Shown piece after piece: positions 60,497 to 64,000 of a stretch of 64,000 nucleotides of DNA. The first letter of the stretch is position 1; the number at the start of each line of letters is the position of its first letter. The DNA is from Flavobacteriaceae bacterium (GTDB taxonomy: Bacteria; Bacteroidota; Bacteroidia; Flavobacteriales; Flavobacteriaceae). The translations under genes and the position numbers were made by a program. The DNA is taken from the NCBI GenBank assembly GCA_024743095.1, contig JANSXF010000003.1, positions 1 to 64,000 of the forward strand, given 5' to 3'. Below the pieces are notes generated by a model that had not been told where the DNA came from, searched no databases, and saw nothing but the letters and a program-made list of their open reading frames with translations.

Positions 60497-60620
60497 CAAG
60501 AAGAAGTACTTACTCCAGTTCAGTCCCTTTTTATGGCGGTTGGGAAACATTAATGGCCATACCATCGACAAAGATGCACAACTTAGGCCTGTATTCGCCA
60601 ACACAAAAGAGTCCAGTTGA
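60471..60620 (+). CDS. Possible 49-residue basic protein at the end of the ECF operon
   Basis: The short frame from ATG 60471 overlaps the previous gene by 26 nt and encodes a basic 49-residue protein (HQKKTNSKKKYLLQF early, GHTIDKDAQLRPVFAN late). No family is recognised and no separate start signal is visible. It may be translated by coupling or be chance; composition is protein-like. Confidence 0.3.
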   Translation: MIHQKKTNSKKKYLLQFSPFLWRLGNINGHTIDKDAQLRPVFANTKESS

Positions 60621-60660
60621 ACTAAATGACAAATCCCTCGTTAAAAAATTGTAAAACCAT

Positions 60661-60701
60661 GGAAACTTTTTTTGTTTTTAAAGTTTCCGTTTTTACATTT
60701 G
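60661..60701 (+). promoter_or_regulatory. Promoter and palindromic operator of the TetR-efflux operon
   Basis: TTTG at 60671-60674, a 19-nt spacer and TACATTTG at 60694-60701 give an exact Bacteroidota promoter. The perfect inverted repeat GGAAACTTT / AAAGTTTCC (60661-60669 with 60680-60688) straddles the -33 element. TetR binding there would block the polymerase, so autorepression of the whole operon is expected. The leader would be only about 4 nt. Confidence 0.72.
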
Positions 60702-60710
60702 CCCCTGATT

Positions 60711-61316
60711 ATGAGGGAAAACATTATTCATAAAGCAACAGAAATGTTCTTGAACCTAGGATTTAAGAGCATTACCATGGACGATTTGGCCCATGAACTG
60801 GGAATATCCAAAAAGACGATATACTCCCATTTTAAGAACAAGACCGAATTAGTGGAAGAAGCTACAATGACCATGTGCGATTTCATAACATGTGGGATTG
60901 ACAATATTGTGGAACTCAAACAAAACCCAATCGAAGAGCTTTACGAAATCAAAAGGTTTGTCATGGTTCATTTGAAGGACGAGAAATCCTCCCCTTTGTA
61001 CCAACTGCAAAAATATTATCCAAAGGTCCACTCTGTCCTAAAGGAAAAACAATACAACTCCATGCATGGTTGTGTCGTGGAAAATGTAAAACGAGGGATG
61101 GAAATGGGCATTTACCGGGACAACCTAAATGTAGAATTTGTTTCCAGAATTTATTTTTCGGGAGTGATGAGCATTAAGGACAATAGTCTGTTCCCTACCG
61201 ATATATTTAGCAAGGCCGAACTATTGGATTATTATTTGGAATATCATTTAAGGGGCATTGTAACACCAGAAGGAAGAAAAATACTCAACTCAATCATCAA
61301 TTCAAACAAAGAATAA
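60711..61316 (+). CDS. TetR-family regulator of the efflux operon
   Basis: The start ATG 60711 gives 201 residues. The N-terminal helix-turn-helix (about 1-48) has FKSITMDDLAHELGISKKTI and YSHFKNKTELVEEA. The ligand domain (about 60-200) is helical. An earlier start at 60672 would lie in the promoter and is excluded. It sits first in the TetR-TolC-adaptor-RND operon; its stop touches the TolC start (TAAATG). A pump substrate is the likely effector. Confidence 0.92.
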   Translation: MRENIIHKATEMFLNLGFKSITMDDLAHELGISKKTIYSHFKNKTELVEEATMTMCDFITCGIDNIVELKQNPIEELYEIKRFVMVHLKDEKSSPLYQLQKYYPKVHSVLKEKQYNSMHGCVVENVKRGMEMGIYRDNLNVEFVSRIYFSGVMSIKDNSLFPTDIFSKAELLDYYLEYHLRGIVTPEGRKILNSIINSNKE

Positions 61317-62648
61317 ATGCAAAAAACGTTAATCAGTCTATTACTAATACTGCCATGGTTGGCTTCCGCCCAGGATACCATACCAAGCCTTAGCTTAGAT
61401 CAGGCCATTGCCTACGCACTGGAGCACAACTATAGTTCCATAAACGCAGCGCGTGATATTGTGGATGCACAGAAGCAAAAATGGGAGACCATTGCAACCG
61501 GACTTCCACAGATCAACGGTGCCGTTAGCTATCAAAACCAGTTAAAGCAGCCTGTTTCGCAGATTCCTGCCGAGTTTTTTGGCGGGGAGCCGGGAACGTA
61601 TCAAGAAGTTGTATTTGGTCAGGCACAATCCATGTCCGCAACTGCAACCCTTAGACAACAGATATTTGACGGTTCCTACATTGTGGGTGTTCAGGCCACC
61701 AAAACTTTTTTGGAATACAGCCAGAACAATAAGGAAAAAACGGAATTGGAAGTCAGAAAATCGGTGGTGGAAGCCTATGGAAATGTGCTTTTGGCACGTG
61801 AAAGCGTACAGATTTCGGAGAAGAACAAGGCTACCTTGGAAGAAAATCTCTACGAAACCAAACGAATCTATGAAAATGGCCTTGGTGATGAGGAAAGCGT
61901 AGATCAGTTGCAGATTACACTCTCCACGGTGGACAACCAACTTAAAAATGCCCGCCGAATGGAGGAAATAACCCTTCAGATGTTGAATTTGGTACTGGGT
62001 CTTCCTATTGAAACCTCTACCGTTTTGACCGAAAACCTGGACGACCTTACCCAAAAGGAAATCAACCTTGGATTGATTGATTCAGAATTCAACATTGAGA
62101 ACAATGTGGACTATAAAATGGCTGCCAACCTCAACGAACAACGGTTTTTGGAATTAAAATTGGCCAAGAGCCGGGCGCTTCCCACATTGAATGCCTTTAT
62201 CAACTATGGAGGAAACTCCTTCAGCAACAATTTCAACTTTTTGGACAGCGGTCAACAATGGTTCGGGTCATCCATTTTGGGAGTGGACCTCAATATACCC
62301 ATCTTCAGTTCGCTCGGTAGAAGTGCAAGCACCCAGCGCGCCAAGATAGCCCTGGAAAAGGCCAAGACACAGTTCACAGAGGCACAGGCACAGATCCGCC
62401 TTCAATTGGAGAGTGCCAAAAGTGATTACATCCTTGCCATAGAGCAGTATGGAACTTCAAAAGAAAACTTGGAACTGGCTGAACGCATAGAAAACAAAAA
62501 TCAGGTTAAATACGAGGAGGGATTGGCAACCAGCTTTGAATTGAGACAGGCGCAGACCCAATTGTATACAAGCCAACAGGAATATTTACAGTCCATGGTA
62601 GATGTCATCAACAAAAAGACAGCACTGGAAAATATTTTAAACAAATAA
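61317..62648 (+). CDS. TolC-family outer-membrane efflux protein 2
   Basis: This 443-residue channel has a signal peptide (about 1-18, ending ASAQ) and two helical repeats, with LDQAIAYALEHNYS near the start and LDQLQ-type coiled stretches (VDQLQITLSTVDNQLKNAR) later. It follows the TetR gene directly and precedes the adaptor by 22 nt. It forms the outer-membrane exit of the pump. Confidence 0.92.
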   Translation: MQKTLISLLLILPWLASAQDTIPSLSLDQAIAYALEHNYSSINAARDIVDAQKQKWETIATGLPQINGAVSYQNQLKQPVSQIPAEFFGGEPGTYQEVVFGQAQSMSATATLRQQIFDGSYIVGVQATKTFLEYSQNNKEKTELEVRKSVVEAYGNVLLARESVQISEKNKATLEENLYETKRIYENGLGDEESVDQLQITLSTVDNQLKNARRMEEITLQMLNLVLGLPIETSTVLTENLDDLTQKEINLGLIDSEFNIENNVDYKMAANLNEQRFLELKLAKSRALPTLNAFINYGGNSFSNNFNFLDSGQQWFGSSILGVDLNIPIFSSLGRSASTQRAKIALEKAKTQFTEAQAQIRLQLESAKSDYILAIEQYGTSKENLELAERIENKNQVKYEEGLATSFELRQAQTQLYTSQQEYLQSMVDVINKKTALENILNK

Positions 62649-62670
62649 CAAAAGAGAAAACCATTCCATC

Positions 62671-63843
62671 ATGAGAAAAGCAATATATATAACACTGACT
62701 GCAGCAGTTCTAGCTTCCTGTGGAGGCAATAGCTCCAAATCTTTGGACAAAGCGTTGGCCAGCAAGGACCTTGAGACAATCCGTTCCAAACATGCAGAGG
62801 TTTCCATCCAAAAGAAAGCTTTGGAAAAACAGTTGAAATCTTTGGACTCTGCCATTGCGTTGCTCGATAAGTCCGAAAAACTTCCCTTGGTGACCACAAT
62901 CGAAGTACACCCGGAAAAATTTGACCATTACTTGGAGCTCCAAGGAGATGTTATGACCAAGCAAAACGTACTGATCTATCCCGAAATGTCCGGGACCTTG
63001 GATCGCGTTTACGTAAAAGAAGGTCAAAAAGTTTCCAAAGGACAATTACTGGCCACTATTGATGATGGTGGGCTTTCCAGTCAATTGGCACAGCTAAAAA
63101 CACAGGCTGAATTGAGCAAGACCACCTTTGAGCGCCAAAAAAGGCTTTGGGAACAAAATATCGGCTCCGAGATACAATATCTTCAGGCCAAGACCAATTA
63201 CGAAGCACAACAGAGTGCCGTTAAGCAAATGGAGAGCCAAGTAGGAAAATCAAGTATACGTGCCCCGTTTACCGGTATCATCGACGACGTGATAAAAGAT
63301 GAAGGGACCGTTGTGAGCCCAGGTCCAGGTTCCGAAGTGTTCCGAATTGTGAACCTCTCCAACATGTACATCAACGTTGAGGTTCCAGAAAGCCATTTGC
63401 CCAATGTTACCCCTGGTAAGGGCGTTAAAGTATATTTCCCTGTTCTTGGTGATAGTGTAACCACCACGATCAGGCAAACCGGAAATTTCATCAACCCCAG
63501 CAACAGGTCCTTCACAGCTGAAATTCCAGTACCAAGTCTAGATGGCAAGGTAAAGCCGAACCTTACGGCAAGGGTGATGATCAATGATTATACCAGTGAG
63601 AAGGCTATCCTTATCCCTCAAAGTGTATTGTCCGAAAATGCGGATGGTGAACAATATGTGTATTTGGTGGATGCCGATTCCATTGAGAATGATCCCGTAG
63701 CCAAAAAAGTCGTGATCAAAACAGGAAAAACACAAGGGGACTACGTTGAAGTGCTTTCCGGCATAAACGAAGGAGATGCCATTATCGATGAAGGGGCCCG
63801 AAGCGTAAAAGAAGGACAAAAGGTCAACATAAAAAATAGCTAG
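62671..63843 (+). CDS. RND efflux periplasmic adaptor 2
   Basis: This 390-residue lipoprotein adaptor has Cys17 in the lipobox (LASC). An N-terminal coiled segment (about 25-75) is unusual for its length. Lipoyl halves (about 110-150 and 190-235, with VKEGQKVSKGQLLATIDDGG), a hairpin, and beta-barrel domains follow. It lies between TolC and the RND permease genes. It is not a close copy of the adaptor at 389-1477. Confidence 0.92.
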   Translation: MRKAIYITLTAAVLASCGGNSSKSLDKALASKDLETIRSKHAEVSIQKKALEKQLKSLDSAIALLDKSEKLPLVTTIEVHPEKFDHYLELQGDVMTKQNVLIYPEMSGTLDRVYVKEGQKVSKGQLLATIDDGGLSSQLAQLKTQAELSKTTFERQKRLWEQNIGSEIQYLQAKTNYEAQQSAVKQMESQVGKSSIRAPFTGIIDDVIKDEGTVVSPGPGSEVFRIVNLSNMYINVEVPESHLPNVTPGKGVKVYFPVLGDSVTTTIRQTGNFINPSNRSFTAEIPVPSLDGKVKPNLTARVMINDYTSEKAILIPQSVLSENADGEQYVYLVDADSIENDPVAKKVVIKTGKTQGDYVEVLSGINEGDAIIDEGARSVKEGQKVNIKNS

Positions 63844-63863
63844 ACAGCCAAAGCAGATCAATT

Positions 63864-64000
63864 ATGAGCAAACAAAAGAAAAGTGTAGACAAGGAGTTTC
63901 GGCTGTCCTCATGGGCCATCGATAACCAGACCACAATGTATGTGCTGATCCTGGTTATTCTTATCCTTGGCGGCATGGCTTATTTCAGCATGCCCCGGGA
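63864..64000 (+). CDS. RND efflux permease 2, N-terminal start (cut by window edge)
   Basis: The first 45 residues are visible: MSKQKKSVDKEFRLSSWAID, then a hydrophobic helix (about 27-42) and the start of the porter domain. It begins 20 nt after the adaptor stop. The remainder lies outside the window. Assignment rests on operon position and the typical RND N-terminus. Confidence 0.85.
   Translation, partial: MSKQKKSVDKEFRLSSWAIDNQTTMYVLILVILILGGMAYFSMPR

Noticed and set aside
1-64000. CRISPR arrays, prophage, integrase or restriction-type defence genes
   Set aside because: No repeat-spacer pattern, phage structural genes or nuclease/methylase motifs were seen anywhere in the window.

Overview
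The window looks like chromosomal DNA from a marine Flavobacteriaceae bacterium (Bacteroidota). The signs are SusC/SusD pairs, promoters of the TTTG-N19-TAnnTTTG type, a CusA-type pump fused to its own TolC domain, and flavobacterial small families (DUF2141, DUF423, DUF4097, DUF5690). A Muricauda/Flagellimonas-like genus is my guess only.

Layout. 1-2.8 kb (minus): TolC-adaptor-RND efflux operon, running off the left edge. 2.9-10.9 kb: a sulfur-oxidation block with a molybdenum sulfite dehydrogenase-like enzyme, its cytochrome c, a desaturase-like membrane protein, rhodaneses, a persulfide dioxygenase-like fusion, a SulP transporter and a Crp/Fnr regulator. Five GTAAC-N4-GTTAC dyads in this block serve six promoters. 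Each dyad lies exactly 22 nt from a TAnnTTTG-like -7 element, which is class II activator geometry. I read this as one local regulon that also includes the efflux operon. 11-25.4 kb: a SusCD locus with no glycoside hydrolase. It carries two alkaline-phosphatase-superfamily enzymes, a purple-acid-phosphatase-like enzyme and a class III PLP enzyme. An XRE-cupin regulator separates it from a second operon of phosphonatase-like hydrolase, FAD oxidoreductase and DUF5690 transporter. Together they suggest use of phosphonates or phosphorylated amines, perhaps linked to glycans.

25.7-30.8 kb: sodium-solute symporter, LytS/LytTR two-component pair, YceI protein, an internally deleted IS256-family remnant and tRNA-Asn(GTT). 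30.8-35.7 kb: RseP protease, Sco copper chaperone, FeoA-FeoB-Cys-rich iron uptake. 35.9-41.4 kb: ECF sigma/anti-sigma operon with two DUF4097 proteins, small membrane or secreted proteins, an SDR enzyme and an unknown protein. 41.5-44.7 kb: large VPS10/BNR-type exoprotein.

44.7-54.5 kb: metal homeostasis (His-rich protein, CusA-TolC fusion, CusB adaptor, ZIP transporter, DtxR/MntR regulator, TonB receptor with a CxxC plug). 54.6-57.1 kb: myo-inositol oxygenase plus a symporter related to the one at 25.7 kb. 57.2-59.3 kb: carotenoid genes (lycopene cyclase, polyprenyl diphosphate synthase). 59.5-60.6 kb: second ECF sigma factor with a small membrane protein. 60.7-64 kb: TetR-TolC-adaptor-RND efflux operon running off the right edge, with a TetR-type operator inside a canonical promoter.
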